Positions 33,054 to 42,626 of a stretch of 64,000 nucleotides of DNA are shown here, one piece after another. The notes beneath the pieces are model-generated. The model searched no databases, was not told the DNA's origin, and saw only the letters and a program-made list of their open reading frames with translations. Origin of the DNA: Kordiimonas gwangyangensis DSM 19435 = JCM 12864 (lineage in GTDB: Bacteria > Pseudomonadota > Alphaproteobacteria > Sphingomonadales > Kordiimonadaceae); the NCBI RefSeq assembly GCF_000375545.1, contig NZ_AQXF01000001.1, forward strand, positions 608,893 to 672,892. Reading direction: 5' to 3'. The position numbers and the translations under genes are program-made. Position 1 is the first letter of the stretch. Every line of letters starts with the position of its first letter.

Positions 33054-34499
33054 TCAGGCAAGGAAGTGCGTGAACACGTAAAACAGTGCCGCTGACAGAA
33101 ACGCGGACGCCGGGACCGTGATGACCCACGCTGCGCCAATGGTCAGCATTTCGCGGCGGCGCACGAGGCGGCGGCGCTCACGCTTCTTCTTGTCGCTTTT
33201 ACTTTTGATCTTCGCATTTGGACGCGTGGACAGATATTCGCGCAGGAAGCCCACACCAAACACGCCGCCCACAGCAATATGGGTGGAGGAGACCGGCAGC
33301 CCGAGCCAGCTGGCGGCAATCACCGTGATGGCAGCAGACAGCGCGACACAGAAGGCGCGCATCTGGTTAAGCTTGGTGATCTTTTCACCTACGGTGCGGA
33401 TAAGCTTGGGACCAAACAGCAGCAGGCCGATCGAAATACCGATCGCGCCAATCACCATGACCCAGAACGGCAGGGCCACTTTACCCGTGCCCATGTCCAC
33501 ACTTTGCGCCGCGCTGACAATAGCCGCGAGCGGGCCAACCGCGTTTGCTACATCGTTTGCACCGTGCGCAAAGGAGAGCAGCGCAGCAGAGCAAATGAGC
33601 GGTACGGTAAAGAGCTTGGCCACCGATTTGCGGCGGTTTTCAAGCCCGCGGGAACTTCTGGCCACCAGTGGCTTGGTCGCGGCCCATGTAACAGCTGCAC
33701 CACCAATACCGATCAGCCACAGCTGGCCAATGCCCGGCGACCACAGTTTCTTCAGGCCCTTCATCACCAGATACATGGAGAAAGCGCCAGCCATGATCGC
33801 GATGAAAACCGGCACCCAGGTGCGCGATGCTTCGAGCATATCATCCTTGGCAAGGATAAGCTTCTTGATCATGAACAGGAAACCTGCCGCGATCACCCCG
33901 CCAAGCAGTGGAGAGATCACCCAGCTGGCGGCAATCGCCGACATCTGACCCCAGTCCACGCTGTTCATGCCTGCGGCGGCGACACCCGCACCCACAACAC
34001 CACCCACGATGGAGTGCGTGGTGGAGACCGGCGCACCAAGCCATGTGGCGAGGTTGAGCCAGAGGGCAGCAGCCAGAAGCGCGCCCATCATGGCCCAGAT
34101 GAAGGTCATCTGGTCGGCCATGGCGGCGGGGTCAACAATGCCCTTGCGGATGGTGGAAACCACATCACCGCCGGCAATAATCGCGCCCGCAGCTTCAAAA
34201 ATGGCCGCAATAAACAGCGCGCCGACCATAGTCAGTGCCTTGGAACCAACGGCCGGGCCGATGTTGTTGGCCACATCGTTCGCACCGATGTTCATAGCCA
34301 TATAGGCGCCGATGACGGCCGCAGCGATCACAAAGATGCCGGTCGGACTGTCGGCCTGTGTGGTTGCCGCGTAAATCAGTACAAGTACGAGGAAAACGAC
34401 TGCGAAGCCGAGATTGACAACCTGGCGCCCCTGTTCCCTTGCACCTGCCCGAAAGCCCTGCAGCTTCTCCAGGTCTACGTTGACCTTATGCTTTTCCAT
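33054..34499 (-). CDS. Inorganic phosphate transporter, Pit family
   Basis: A 481-residue membrane protein starting at ATG 34499 (MEKHKVNVDLEKL), with GGAAGGG upstream; the frame is open further to 34526. The family repeats are clear: GANDVANNIGPAVGSKAL near residue 90 and FAHGANDVANAVGPLAAI near residue 315, together with the paired segments GAPVSTTHSIVGGVVGAG and GLPVSSTHIAVGGVFGVG. These inverted PD001131-type signatures define the low-affinity phosphate:cation symporter. The C-terminal part carries a basic cytoplasmic stretch (KSKSDKKKRERRRL) before the last helices. No adjacent PhoU-like (DUF47) gene is seen, unlike many Pit loci. Confidence 0.94.
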   Translation of the reverse strand: MEKHKVNVDLEKLQGFRAGAREQGRQVVNLGFAVVFLVLVLIYAATTQADSPTGIFVIAAAVIGAYMAMNIGANDVANNIGPAVGSKALTMVGALFIAAIFEAAGAIIAGGDVVSTIRKGIVDPAAMADQMTFIWAMMGALLAAALWLNLATWLGAPVSTTHSIVGGVVGAGVAAAGMNSVDWGQMSAIAASWVISPLLGGVIAAGFLFMIKKLILAKDDMLEASRTWVPVFIAIMAGAFSMYLVMKGLKKLWSPGIGQLWLIGIGGAAVTWAATKPLVARSSRGLENRRKSVAKLFTVPLICSAALLSFAHGANDVANAVGPLAAIVSAAQSVDMGTGKVALPFWVMVIGAIGISIGLLLFGPKLIRTVGEKITKLNQMRAFCVALSAAITVIAASWLGLPVSSTHIAVGGVFGVGFLREYLSTRPNAKIKSKSDKKKRERRRLVRRREMLTIGAAWVITVPASAFLSAALFYVFTHFLA

Positions 34500-34606
34500 G
34501 CTTTGCCCTTCCAATTTGCGGCACAAGACCCCCCTTAGCCGCTTTTCGCGCCTTATAACAGCGCGCGGCGAAAATGTAACAAAAATGTCAAATTTCTGGA
34601 GGCGAT

Positions 34607-34635
34607 AAAAAAGGCGACCGTCAAGGCCGCCTTTT
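34607..34635 (-). terminator. Intrinsic terminator after the M28 peptidase gene
   Basis: On the minus strand AAAAGGCG and CGCCTTTTTT pair around a short loop, 18 bases beyond the peptidase stop codon. It separates this gene from the phosphate transporter. Confidence 0.8.
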
Positions 34636-34652
34636 CATTATCTGTTTCGGGA

Positions 34653-36326
34653 CTATTTTCCGGCGCGCTGTTCGTCACGCATCGCCTTGAATTCACTGCC
34701 TTCTCGCCAGTTTGGCCAGACAGTGGAATCGATAATCAGGCGGCCGGTATCATAGTAAAGCCGAAGGTCTTCAACCGCACCCGTGAGGTCCCAGCTATCG
34801 TCATATTCGTCCGCTGGCAAATGGTAGCGATTCTCAAGATACTCGGCCTCAAGCCCTTGCACAAAGGCGCGGCCTTTCTCGATATGGTCAGTGCCCGCAC
34901 CCGGATAGAGCATCGGCACGCCGCGCTTTGAAAGCTCAAAATGGTCGGAGCGGTAGAAGTAGCCCTTCTCCGGTTCCTGATCGCCCATAAGCACCCGGCT
35001 TTTCGCATCTGCGGCCTGTTTGAGGTAGTCATCCAGCTCAGAATTGCCGAGGCCGATCACCGTCACATCATGGGTCGGGCCATAGTAGTTGAGGCCGTCC
35101 ATGTTAAGGCCACCAACCGTTTTATCCAGCGGGAACAGGGGGTTGGCTGCATAGAAGGCGGAACCCAGAAGGCCTTGCTCCTCCGCCGTGACTGCAAGAA
35201 ACAGCACGGAGCGTTTCGGCTTTTCCGCCGCGTGCGCGTATTTACGGGCCAGTTCAATCAGGCCTGCCGTACCGCTTGCGTTGTCAAGCGCACCATTATA
35301 GATGCCGTCGCCCTCAGCGGTCGGGTCGGTGCCGATATGGTCCCAGTGCGCCATATAGATGAAGACCTCGTCCGGGTGCTCGGAACCCTCCACGTAGCCC
35401 GCCACGTTGCGGGAATTGATGTGGTTAGTCTTGCTATCAAAGGCGGTGGAGAAGGTGACACCCATAGGCACAGCCTTGAAGCCGGGCTGGGCTGCGGCCT
35501 CTTTCAGCGCCGCGCGGTCAAGACCGGCGAGAGTGAACAGTTTGTCCGTCGCTTCGGTCGTGATCCAACCCTCAGCACTTGCGAGCGAGGCGCCTTCGTC
35601 AGCGCGGACCATGTCAAACTGCGGGCCGGTCCAGCTGCTGTCGACTGTGCCCCAGCCGTAGGCGGCGGGCTTGGTTTCGTGGATGATGAGGGCCGCGGCG
35701 GCACCCTGACGGGCGGCTTCATCGAACTTATAGTTCCAGCGGCCATAATAGGTCATGGTGTTACCTTCAAACACCGCCGGGTCCTGGGTCGCAAAGCCCG
35801 GGTCATTCACGAGGATGACCACGGTTTTGCCTTTTACATCAATGCCTTCATAGTCGTTCCAGCCGCGCTCCGGCGCGTTGATGCCGTAGCCGACAAACAC
35901 CATTTCACTATCCGCGACCGAGGTGGCCTCACCGGACTGATGACGGGTCCAGATCACCTGGTCATTGCGGAAGGCAAGGTCGACTGTCTCATCGCCTTTT
36001 TTGAGCGTAACCCCAGGGTTTTCAAGGGTTTCAACCGATACAAGCGGTACATCCTGAATGAAGCTGCCACCGTTTGCGCCCTTCAGGCCCGCTTCGCGGA
36101 ACTGGGTCTCGATATACCGGACCGTCAGTTCCTCGCCGGGCGAGGCTGGGGCACGACCGCCAAACTCGTCCGATGCCAGGATCTTGACGTGCTCGGCCAG
36201 CGCATCAGCGCTCATCTCATAACCGGTAGAGGATTGATTTTGTTCTTCTTTTCCAGCGTTCTGCCCGCTCTCACCACAAGCGGCGAGGCTGAGCACCAAC
36301 GCGGAAACTGTCAGCAGTTTTTTCAC
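34653..36326 (-). CDS. M28-family zinc aminopeptidase, lipoprotein
   Basis: A GTG start at 36326 is chosen: GGGGAG lies 8 bases upstream, and the product then begins with a lipoprotein signal ending LSLAAC-GES (lipobox). The alternative ATG at 36506 would bury this signal. The 557-residue protein has a PA insert (residues about 130-270) and an M28 catalytic domain: YMAHWDHIG (zinc His and Asp context), GALDNASGTAGLIELARKYA (bridging Asp), FLAVTAEEQGLLGSAFYA (catalytic Glu-Glu), and FYRSDHFELSKRGVPMLY (zinc His). It probably cleaves peptides in the periplasm. A terminator follows. Confidence 0.92.
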   Translation of the reverse strand: MKKLLTVSALVLSLAACGESGQNAGKEEQNQSSTGYEMSADALAEHVKILASDEFGGRAPASPGEELTVRYIETQFREAGLKGANGGSFIQDVPLVSVETLENPGVTLKKGDETVDLAFRNDQVIWTRHQSGEATSVADSEMVFVGYGINAPERGWNDYEGIDVKGKTVVILVNDPGFATQDPAVFEGNTMTYYGRWNYKFDEAARQGAAAALIIHETKPAAYGWGTVDSSWTGPQFDMVRADEGASLASAEGWITTEATDKLFTLAGLDRAALKEAAAQPGFKAVPMGVTFSTAFDSKTNHINSRNVAGYVEGSEHPDEVFIYMAHWDHIGTDPTAEGDGIYNGALDNASGTAGLIELARKYAHAAEKPKRSVLFLAVTAEEQGLLGSAFYAANPLFPLDKTVGGLNMDGLNYYGPTHDVTVIGLGNSELDDYLKQAADAKSRVLMGDQEPEKGYFYRSDHFELSKRGVPMLYPGAGTDHIEKGRAFVQGLEAEYLENRYHLPADEYDDSWDLTGAVEDLRLYYDTGRLIIDSTVWPNWREGSEFKAMRDEQRAGK

Positions 36327-36541
36327 GAAAAAGCTCCCCTGATCGTGTAATATGGCGGGGAGAGTGGCGGAAAGCAGCCCCGGTGTCAACGCGGGCAGGT
36401 GCCGCATGCCACAGGCCGTGCAGTGCGTGCGACAGGCCGAAAAGTGTGCGGAAAAACACCGCTTAAGTCCTTGAAGCTGTGCGGGATATGTGCGGGCTTT
36501 GTGCAAAACCTGCGCGGAAACTGTGCGCGTTTTACCCCGTG

Positions 36542-37162
36542 TCAGCCGAGGAAGGTATTCTTGAGCCCGTCGAGAATATATTGCGCTGCGAGTGCGGCGA
36601 GAATGACACCGAGAAGCCGGGTCAGGACCGCGTTCACCGTGGGGCCGAGAAGGTCCATCACCTTGCCTGCGGTATAGAAGACGACAAGTGTGATGAGCAT
36701 GACAAGCGCGAGCGCCACGAGCACCGCGCCCTGCGCCTCGATGTTATGCTCGTAGGATGTCATGGTCAGCATGATGGTGGCGATGGCACCCGGGCCCGCG
36801 AGCAGCGGCAGCGCGATCGGGAAGACAGAGATATCCTCGAAATAGTCATCGAGTTTTTCAGCCGATTCCTGTTTCCGTTCGGTCCGTTTCTCGAACACCA
36901 TTTCAAGCGCGATGATGAAGAGCATGATACCGCCCGCGACCCGCAGACCATCCATCGAGATGCCAAGCGCATTGAGGAACGGCTTGCCGACAAGCGCGAA
37001 GAAAATGAGGATAAGGGTGCCAATGACCGTGCCCTTGATGGCCATCTTGTGCTGCACGGCCTTGGGCATGTTTTGCGTGAGCCCGGCAAAGACCGGCGCG
37101 ATGCCAATGGGGTCGACAATCACAAAGAGGCCGATGAATGCGGCGATGAAAGCTTCATACAT
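36542..37162 (-). CDS. MarC-family integral membrane protein
   Basis: A 206-residue protein with about six membrane helices. ATG 37162 (MYEAFIAAFIGLFVIVDPIG) starts the typical MarC N-terminus. Family marks are VDPIGIAPVFAGLT, RVAGGIMLFIIALEMVF and PLALPLLAGPGAIATIMLT in the form IALPLLAGPGAIATIM. Despite the old name, these proteins have no proven role in multiple antibiotic resistance. It lies downstream of folD on the same strand with a 90-base gap. Confidence 0.9.
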   Translation of the reverse strand: MYEAFIAAFIGLFVIVDPIGIAPVFAGLTQNMPKAVQHKMAIKGTVIGTLILIFFALVGKPFLNALGISMDGLRVAGGIMLFIIALEMVFEKRTERKQESAEKLDDYFEDISVFPIALPLLAGPGAIATIMLTMTSYEHNIEAQGAVLVALALVMLITLVVFYTAGKVMDLLGPTVNAVLTRLLGVILAALAAQYILDGLKNTFLG

Positions 37163-37252
37163 AAGGCTTGGTCCCCATTTTACCCGGCGCGGCATGGCGT
37201 TCACCCCATGCCGTACCGGCCAATTTTATCCCCTGAGGGTAAGAGCTTAGCC

Positions 37253-38158
37253 TTAAAGGCTTTCGGGGTCGATACCGTTTTGGCGGCAGGCTGCGGTGAC
37301 GGTATTCTTGAGGAGGCACGCGATGGTCATGGGCCCGACACCCCCCGGGACCGGGGTGATGGCGGACGCGCGATCGGCAGCCGCCGCAAACTCAACGTCG
37401 CCCACAAGGCGGGACTTGCCTTCACCGAGCTCGGGCGCGTCGATGCGGTTGATGCCCACATCAATGACCGTGGCGCCTTCCTTGATCCAGTCACCCTTGA
37501 CCATCTCAGGCCGGCCAACGGCTGCCACAACGATGTCTGCGGCGCGCACTTCGTCTGCGAGGTTCGCGGTACGGCTGTGGGCGATGGTGACGGTGCAGTT
37601 GGCATCGAGAAGCAGCTGCGCCATCGGCTTGCCGACAATGTTCGAGCGGCCAACCACGATGGCTTTTTTGCCAGAGAGGTCACCAAGGCGGTCCTTGAGC
37701 ATCATCAGGCAACCAAGCGGGGTGCAGGGCACCATGCCCTTGCCGCCGGTGGCGAGAAGGCCTGAGTTGACCACATGGAAACCGTCCACGTCCTTCTCCG
37801 GCACGATGGTCTCGATGACAGCCGCTTCATCGATGTGTTTCGGCAGCGGCAGCTGCACAAGAATGCCGTGGATGGCAGGGTCTGCGTTCAGCTCCCGCAC
37901 CTTGGCGACCAGCGCTTCCTGTGTGGTGTCGGCGGGCAGTTCGTGATGCACGCTCAGCATGCCAACTTCCGCGGTCTGCTTCACTTTGTTGCGCACATAA
38001 ACCTGGCTGGCCGGGTCTTCGCCCACGATCACAACCGCGAGGCCGGGGGTAAGGCCGTGGCTGGCCTTAAGCTTGGTGACATCGGCTGCCACACCTTCGC
38101 GCACTTTTGCCGCAAAAGCCTTGCCGTCAATAATCTTGTCCTGAGGGATGCTGGTCAT
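37253..38158 (-). CDS. folD: Methylenetetrahydrofolate dehydrogenase / cyclohydrolase
   Basis: A bifunctional cytoplasmic enzyme that interconverts 5,10-methylene- and 10-formyl-tetrahydrofolate using NADP. The 301-residue length is normal. The motifs are [20 protein letters not shown] (Lys of the active site in the YVRNK region), [51 protein letters not shown] (NADP site), and [19 protein letters not shown]. The neighbours on the same strand (YggT, DUF167, MarC) suggest a loosely packed operon. Confidence 0.97.
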   Translation of the reverse strand: MTSIPQDKIIDGKAFAAKVREGVAADVTKLKASHGLTPGLAVVIVGEDPASQVYVRNKVKQTAEVGMLSVHHELPADTTQEALVAKVRELNADPAIHGILVQLPLPKHIDEAAVIETIVPEKDVDGFHVVNSGLLATGGKGMVPCTPLGCLMMLKDRLGDLSGKKAIVVGRSNIVGKPMAQLLLDANCTVTIAHSRTANLADEVRAADIVVAAVGRPEMVKGDWIKEGATVIDVGINRIDAPELGEGKSRLVGDVEFAAAADRASAITPVPGGVGPMTIACLLKNTVTAACRQNGIDPESL

Positions 38159-38206
38159 GGATGGGCGTCTCCTTGAAGCACCGAGACGCTCACAACCGGC
38201 GAAGGC

Positions 38207-38548
38207 TCAACCCAAAAGCCCAAGCGCACGCAGCTTTTCGTCCAGCGCTGACATCAATTCTTCCGGCTCACCCTCAATCAGGATGGTCTTATTCCGGGAT
38301 TGCTCCCCCGCTATAAGGCGAATGGAAGTCTTGGGCAACCTGAGTTTTTTGGCCAGCAGCTTTGCAAGGGACGCATTAGCCTTGCCCTTTTCCGGTATGG
38401 CGGTGACGCTGGCCTTCAGGCGCACGCCGTCTGCCGCCGCTGCAGGGCCATCAAGGCTGTCCTTGCTGGCATTCGGCGTGAGACGGACAAGGAGCCGCAC
38501 CCCTTCAGGCACGGCCACAAGATAGGCCGGCAGTGTGTCAGTAGACAT
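38207..38548 (-). CDS. DUF167 / UPF0235 (YggU-like) protein
   Basis: A 113-residue protein starting at ATG 38548. The family motifs are LLVRLTPNASKDSLDG, LKASVTAIPEKGKANASLAKLLAKKL and IRLIAGEQSRNKTILIEG. The function of this conserved family is unknown. The start overlaps the end of the yggT gene by 11 bases, as in many proteobacteria. Confidence 0.9.
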   Translation of the reverse strand: MSTDTLPAYLVAVPEGVRLLVRLTPNASKDSLDGPAAAADGVRLKASVTAIPEKGKANASLAKLLAKKLRLPKTSIRLIAGEQSRNKTILIEGEPEELMSALDEKLRALGLLG

Positions 38549-38840
38549 GCACGCCAAACATGGGCGCAATATCGTGCTTGAGGAGAATGCGCAGCGCGTA
38601 AATCACAAACCAGAGGATGATGGGGGATATATCCACCCCGCCCATATTGGGCAGGAACCGGCGGATGGGCCTGAGCGCAGGCTCCGTCACCGCATAGAGG
38701 AAATTCATCACCGAACGCACAAACGGTTGGTAGGTGTTCACCACACCAAAGGATACAAGCCAGCTCATCACCACACTGATGATGAGGATAAGCGCATAAA
38801 AGCCGAGCAGGCTGTCAAGAAGCGTAAAAAGCGCATTCAT
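38538..38840 (-). CDS. YggT-family membrane protein
   Basis: A 100-residue protein with two hydrophobic segments. YggT traits are LLDSLLGFYALILIISVVMSWL and LRPIRRFLPNMGGVDISPIILWFVI. It is the first gene of the yggT-DUF167-folD group and overlaps the next gene by 11 bases. The family has been linked to osmotic stress tolerance and to membrane or division processes in other bacteria. Confidence 0.9.
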   Translation of the reverse strand: MNALFTLLDSLLGFYALILIISVVMSWLVSFGVVNTYQPFVRSVMNFLYAVTEPALRPIRRFLPNMGGVDISPIILWFVIYALRILLKHDIAPMFGVHVY

Positions 38841-39091
38841 TGCGGTGGTTCCCTATCTATCCTCTGCATGCCGCTTTTGTTTTGCGGCAATTGTCACGTT
38901 CCTTGCAAGAGATGTAGGGAGAATTGCGACAAAAAGCAATTGAAGGGCAAATAATTCCCCAGATTCCGAGTCGTTTTCGACAATATCGGAATTAACGTGG
39001 GGAAAATAATGCCTATGCGGCAATATTTGCCGGTCAGTTGCTGGATGTTGTGGGTCTTTTGGACAAGGCAGAATGCTGGTAGACTGAAGAA

Positions 39092-42000
39092 ATGGCGTTT
39101 TTTGGCACATCATCGGGCGGACTTTTTGGCTTAGGCGGCCAGCAGACCAGCTCGTACCAGATCGTGGGGGTGGACTATTCACTCATCTCCGCGTCTTTTG
39201 ATGCCAAGCTGACGCAGCGCTCTATCGCTTCCCTGTCGGCACAAGACCGCGCGGCCTATAACTTCGGCTCCACCACCGACGGTGTGACGCCGCCGTGGCA
39301 GCAGGTTGAGGAAACCAAAACCCTCAACCAGCAGATCCGCGAAGTCCGCGAACTTACCAAATTCATCGACCTCAAGGCTGCTGACCTCAAATCCGTTTCA
39401 GATAACGCGGACAAACAGGCGACCTTCGCGCTTTTCAAAGCGCTGTCGAACCTGCGCATTCTTGCTGAATATGCATCGAGCGATTCGACGTCTTCGTCGT
39501 CGCTGTCGCGCCTCAATGACCAGTTCCAGAGCGGCCTGTCGGAAGTGCGGGACTATCTGTCGACCGCGGACCTCGAAAAGCTTGAACTGTTCCTCGGTGA
39601 CAAACAGTATAAGACCGAGACATCGACACGCCTTGGCAAGAACGGCACGTCCTATGACGCGAGCCTCGTGACGGACGACCCCAACGCCGCCCTGAACGGC
39701 ATCACCGGCAATGAAGTGTTCACCGTCTCGATCACCAAGTCGGGCGCGACGGACGATATCACCATCGACCTCAGTGAAATGTCGGGCACGCTCTCGCTCA
39801 ACAACATCAAGGATTTTGTGAACAGCAAGATCGAGGCTGTAACGGCCCTTGATGATGAAGGTGAAGAATATATCAAGAACCAGACCCGGTTTGACGTGCG
39901 CCGTGACGGCAGCACCGGCCGCTACTCGCTGCAGATTGACGGTACGATCACGGAAGAAGTGAAACTGTCTGCGGCAACGAGCGCCCCCACCCTTTATGTG
40001 GCGAGCGCGGTGAAACAGCTTGATGACGATTATGCCATCACCAGCCGCATCAGCGAGTTCAATGGCCTTGATGGCACCATCACCTTGGACGACACCACGT
40101 CCTTCGCCGCGATCGACTATGAAGCAACCGCGATCAAAGGCCTTGTGAAAGAAGAGGAAGACGACGACGTCGACCCCAAGATCAAGGAGATGCGCGACAA
40201 GATGCTGGCCGATGCGCTGGCGAGTGTCACCAAGGACGATGAAGACACTGATGAGGCCGAGGACACCGACAACGCGTCGTCGCTGACCAATATCGATAGC
40301 GCCAACAAGGTGAACGCCGACACAAGCGCCAAACGTGTTGCGGTCGACAGTGAAGGCGGCATCTATGTTGTGGGCACCTCATCGGGCAGCTTTGGCCACC
40401 AGCTCAACACCGCGTCGGGCGAAGATGTGTTCCTGACCAAGTTTGACAGCGAAGGCAATGTGGTCTTCTCGCGCCTTCTGGGTACGTCCGGCACCTCGAA
40501 TGTTTCGGGCATTACGGTAGACGCGGACGACAACGTTATTCTTGTTGGCCAGACCGACAGCGCGCTCTCATCCGGCGATGTGGTGAACAGCACCGACCTT
40601 TTTGTGCAAAAGATCAGCAAACGCGGCGATGAAGTATTCCGCTACCAGCTGGATACCTTCGGTGAAACCGGTGCGTCCGGCGTGGCAGTCAACTCGGCCG
40701 GTGAAATCTTTGTTGGCGGCTATACCAAATCCGGCATCAGCGCCACCTCCGGCTTTTCGGGTGGTCAGGATGCACTGATCCTCAAGCTGTCGGCTTCCGG
40801 ACAGCTGACGGACAGCACCGTTTTCGGCACCAGCGACAATGAAGCCATCAAAGGCCTTGCGGTTGACGCAAGCGGCAACCTTGTTGTCGCCAGCGAGGAG
40901 AACGGCAGCGCCGTTGTGCGCCGCATTGACGGCAGCGACCTCTCGAACCAGACCGCGAGCGTCAATTTCGGCAGCTTGGGTAGCGGCGGTGCCATCCAGG
41001 GCATCACCATCGATAACGACAATGGCAAGGTCTATATCGCCGGCACCACCACAAACGGCAGCCTCAATGCAGGCGGCAGCGCCAGCACCGTGGGCACCAC
41101 CGCGGGCGGCTATGACGGTTTTGTCAGCGGGCTGACACTGTCGGGCAGCAGCCTGAGTGCCGATTTCACCAGCTATCTCGCCACCAGCGACACCGACCGC
41201 ATTGCCGATGTGACCGTCTCTGACGGTAAGGTGTATGTGGCGGGCTCCACGGGCGGCACCTTCTCGGGCGAACAGTCGCGCGGCTCGACCGACGGCTTTG
41301 TGGCGCGCATCGACGGCAGCGCCGGCACCGTGGAAGATATCGAACAGTTCGGTGAAGGCCTTGCAGGCACCAATGTGGGTGGCGTTGCCTTCACCAGCAA
41401 AGGTGATTCCGTACTTTCCAAACTGGGCTTGCCGCAAGGCTCCGTCCAGATTGATGAAACACGCGATATCCAGACGCAAACCAGCGCCAAGGTAGATGAT
41501 TTCTTCTATATCTCGGTCGGTGGTGGCGTCAAAAAGCGCATTGAGCTGGACGAAGGCGACACCTTCAAGGACCTGGCGCGCAAGCTGCGCATCGCTGGTT
41601 TTGGCAAGCTGGACGTGGAAGTGTCCTCCACCGCGGAAGGCGAGAAGCTGAAAATCAGCGCGCTTGATGACGGTGTACCGATTGAGTTTTTCTCCGGCAA
41701 GGAAGGCCGCGACCTGCTGCAGCGCATCGGTCTTGAACCGGGCCGTATCCTGCCGAAGAATGAAGTCTTCGACATTAAAACCGACGCCGACAAGGACATC
41801 CCGCCTGAGGAAGACGTGGGCGGCGTGTTTGCGCTCGGTATCGACGGCGCGATCCACCTCAACGACAAACAGACCGCCAAATATGTGCTTGGCCTTCTTG
41901 ATAGCGCGATCTCGACGGTGCAGCGTGCCTACCGCTCGCTGACCTATAACCCGCTGATTGAAGAACTGAAGAACGCCAACGCCAACAAAGGCTCTGCGTC

Positions 42001-42094
42001 GCCCTATCAGGCGGCACAGCTCGCTAACCTGCAAACCGGGCTTGCCCGGCTGCAAAGCGGTGCGTCGTCCTCAAGCCTCAGCATTTTCGCCTAA
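39092..42094 (+). CDS. 1000-residue protein with SBBP-like propeller repeats (possibly FlaEY-like)
   Basis: There is no signal peptide. Residues about 80-180 are helical. A beta domain follows (to about 350) and then an acidic linker (EEEDDDVDPK, DEDTDEAEDTDN). Residues about 405-780 carry repeats of roughly 50 residues of the form V-VDS-GGIYVVGT--G-F------G--D-FLTK (SBBP-like beta-propeller). The C-terminal part (residues about 790-1000) ends in helices (VLGLLDSAISTVQRAYRSL). Length and layout recall the Caulobacter flagellar regulatory protein FlaEY, from memory only. A sequence TAGACT ends 6 bases before the ATG, so a leaderless transcript is possible. The following gene is FliL-like, which fits a flagellar link. 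Confidence 0.6.
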   Translation: MAFFGTSSGGLFGLGGQQTSSYQIVGVDYSLISASFDAKLTQRSIASLSAQDRAAYNFGSTTDGVTPPWQQVEETKTLNQQIREVRELTKFIDLKAADLKSVSDNADKQATFALFKALSNLRILAEYASSDSTSSSSLSRLNDQFQSGLSEVRDYLSTADLEKLELFLGDKQYKTETSTRLGKNGTSYDASLVTDDPNAALNGITGNEVFTVSITKSGATDDITIDLSEMSGTLSLNNIKDFVNSKIEAVTALDDEGEEYIKNQTRFDVRRDGSTGRYSLQIDGTITEEVKLSAATSAPTLYVASAVKQLDDDYAITSRISEFNGLDGTITLDDTTSFAAIDYEATAIKGLVKEEEDDDVDPKIKEMRDKMLADALASVTKDDEDTDEAEDTDNASSLTNIDSANKVNADTSAKRVAVDSEGGIYVVGTSSGSFGHQLNTASGEDVFLTKFDSEGNVVFSRLLGTSGTSNVSGITVDADDNVILVGQTDSALSSGDVVNSTDLFVQKISKRGDEVFRYQLDTFGETGASGVAVNSAGEIFVGGYTKSGISATSGFSGGQDALILKLSASGQLTDSTVFGTSDNEAIKGLAVDASGNLVVASEENGSAVVRRIDGSDLSNQTASVNFGSLGSGGAIQGITIDNDNGKVYIAGTTTNGSLNAGGSASTVGTTAGGYDGFVSGLTLSGSSLSADFTSYLATSDTDRIADVTVSDGKVYVAGSTGGTFSGEQSRGSTDGFVARIDGSAGTVEDIEQFGEGLAGTNVGGVAFTSKGDSVLSKLGLPQGSVQIDETRDIQTQTSAKVDDFFYISVGGGVKKRIELDEGDTFKDLARKLRIAGFGKLDVEVSSTAEGEKLKISALDDGVPIEFFSGKEGRDLLQRIGLEPGRILPKNEVFDIKTDADKDIPPEEDVGGVFALGIDGAIHLNDKQTAKYVLGLLDSAISTVQRAYRSLTYNPLIEELKNANANKGSASPYQAAQLANLQTGLARLQSGASSSSLSIFA

Positions 42095-42626
42095 ACACGC
42101 CAGAAACATCCTTAAGCGATGAAGCCAACCGGTTGTGCGCTGCTAAGCGGTGCGCGTCGACCGCTGTTTTTGGGGCGTGAAAAGAAAAAACCGCACAAGG
42201 TTGCGCGGCTCACAGGAATCTCTTGGAGATAAGGACCTCTCGGCGGGGGTTCGCGGGAACAGGTGCACGATTGGGGGTCGAGTAAATAAATTACCCATTC
42301 CCGCACCCCTGCTCGAGAGGTACTTGAATATATACAAGCGCCGTGCCAAAAAATCGGTCAAAAAAAATCTGTTTAATTTCAAATACTTAATCGTATGTCT
42401 CGCGAGACATAAACTTTTGGCATATAAAATGACGCATTTAGAGACATATTATTACTGCAATATGCAACATTTATTGCATTTAGCAACAAATCTGCTTGTG
42501 TGCGCTTTGTCATGCCAAAGACATTTCCCGCGCCCATGCCTTGCATATTAAGCCCGCATTCAGCATGGTCTGTCATGATACAGCCAATCGACGACCGGTT
42601 TCGCACTTTATATATAATATAGGCTC
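42095..42626. other. AT-rich gene-free region with an 18-nt palindrome
   Basis: A 133-codon frame at 42150-42551 is not credible as a gene, having no ribosome binding site and a composition unlike the neighbours. Bases 42350-42500 are strongly AT-rich. A perfect palindrome lies at 42394-42411 and a repeated half-site at 42442-42448. TATAAT at 42613-42618 is 8 bases before the next start. Confidence 0.6.
42394..42411. promoter_or_regulatory. Perfect 18-nt palindrome, candidate operator
   Basis: TATGTCTCG-CGAGACATA is self-complementary over all 18 bases. The half-site AGACATA recurs at 42442-42448. It lies in an AT-rich stretch upstream of the gene at 42627. Confidence 0.5.

Noticed and set aside
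40568-42055. A 495-codon frame antisense to the SBBP protein
   Set aside because: Ala/Gly/Asp-rich mirror of the repeats, with no start signal.
42150-42551. A 133-codon open frame in the gap after the SBBP protein
   Set aside because: No ribosome binding site, AT-rich second half with an unnatural residue mix, and it spans the palindrome; it looks like non-coding DNA.
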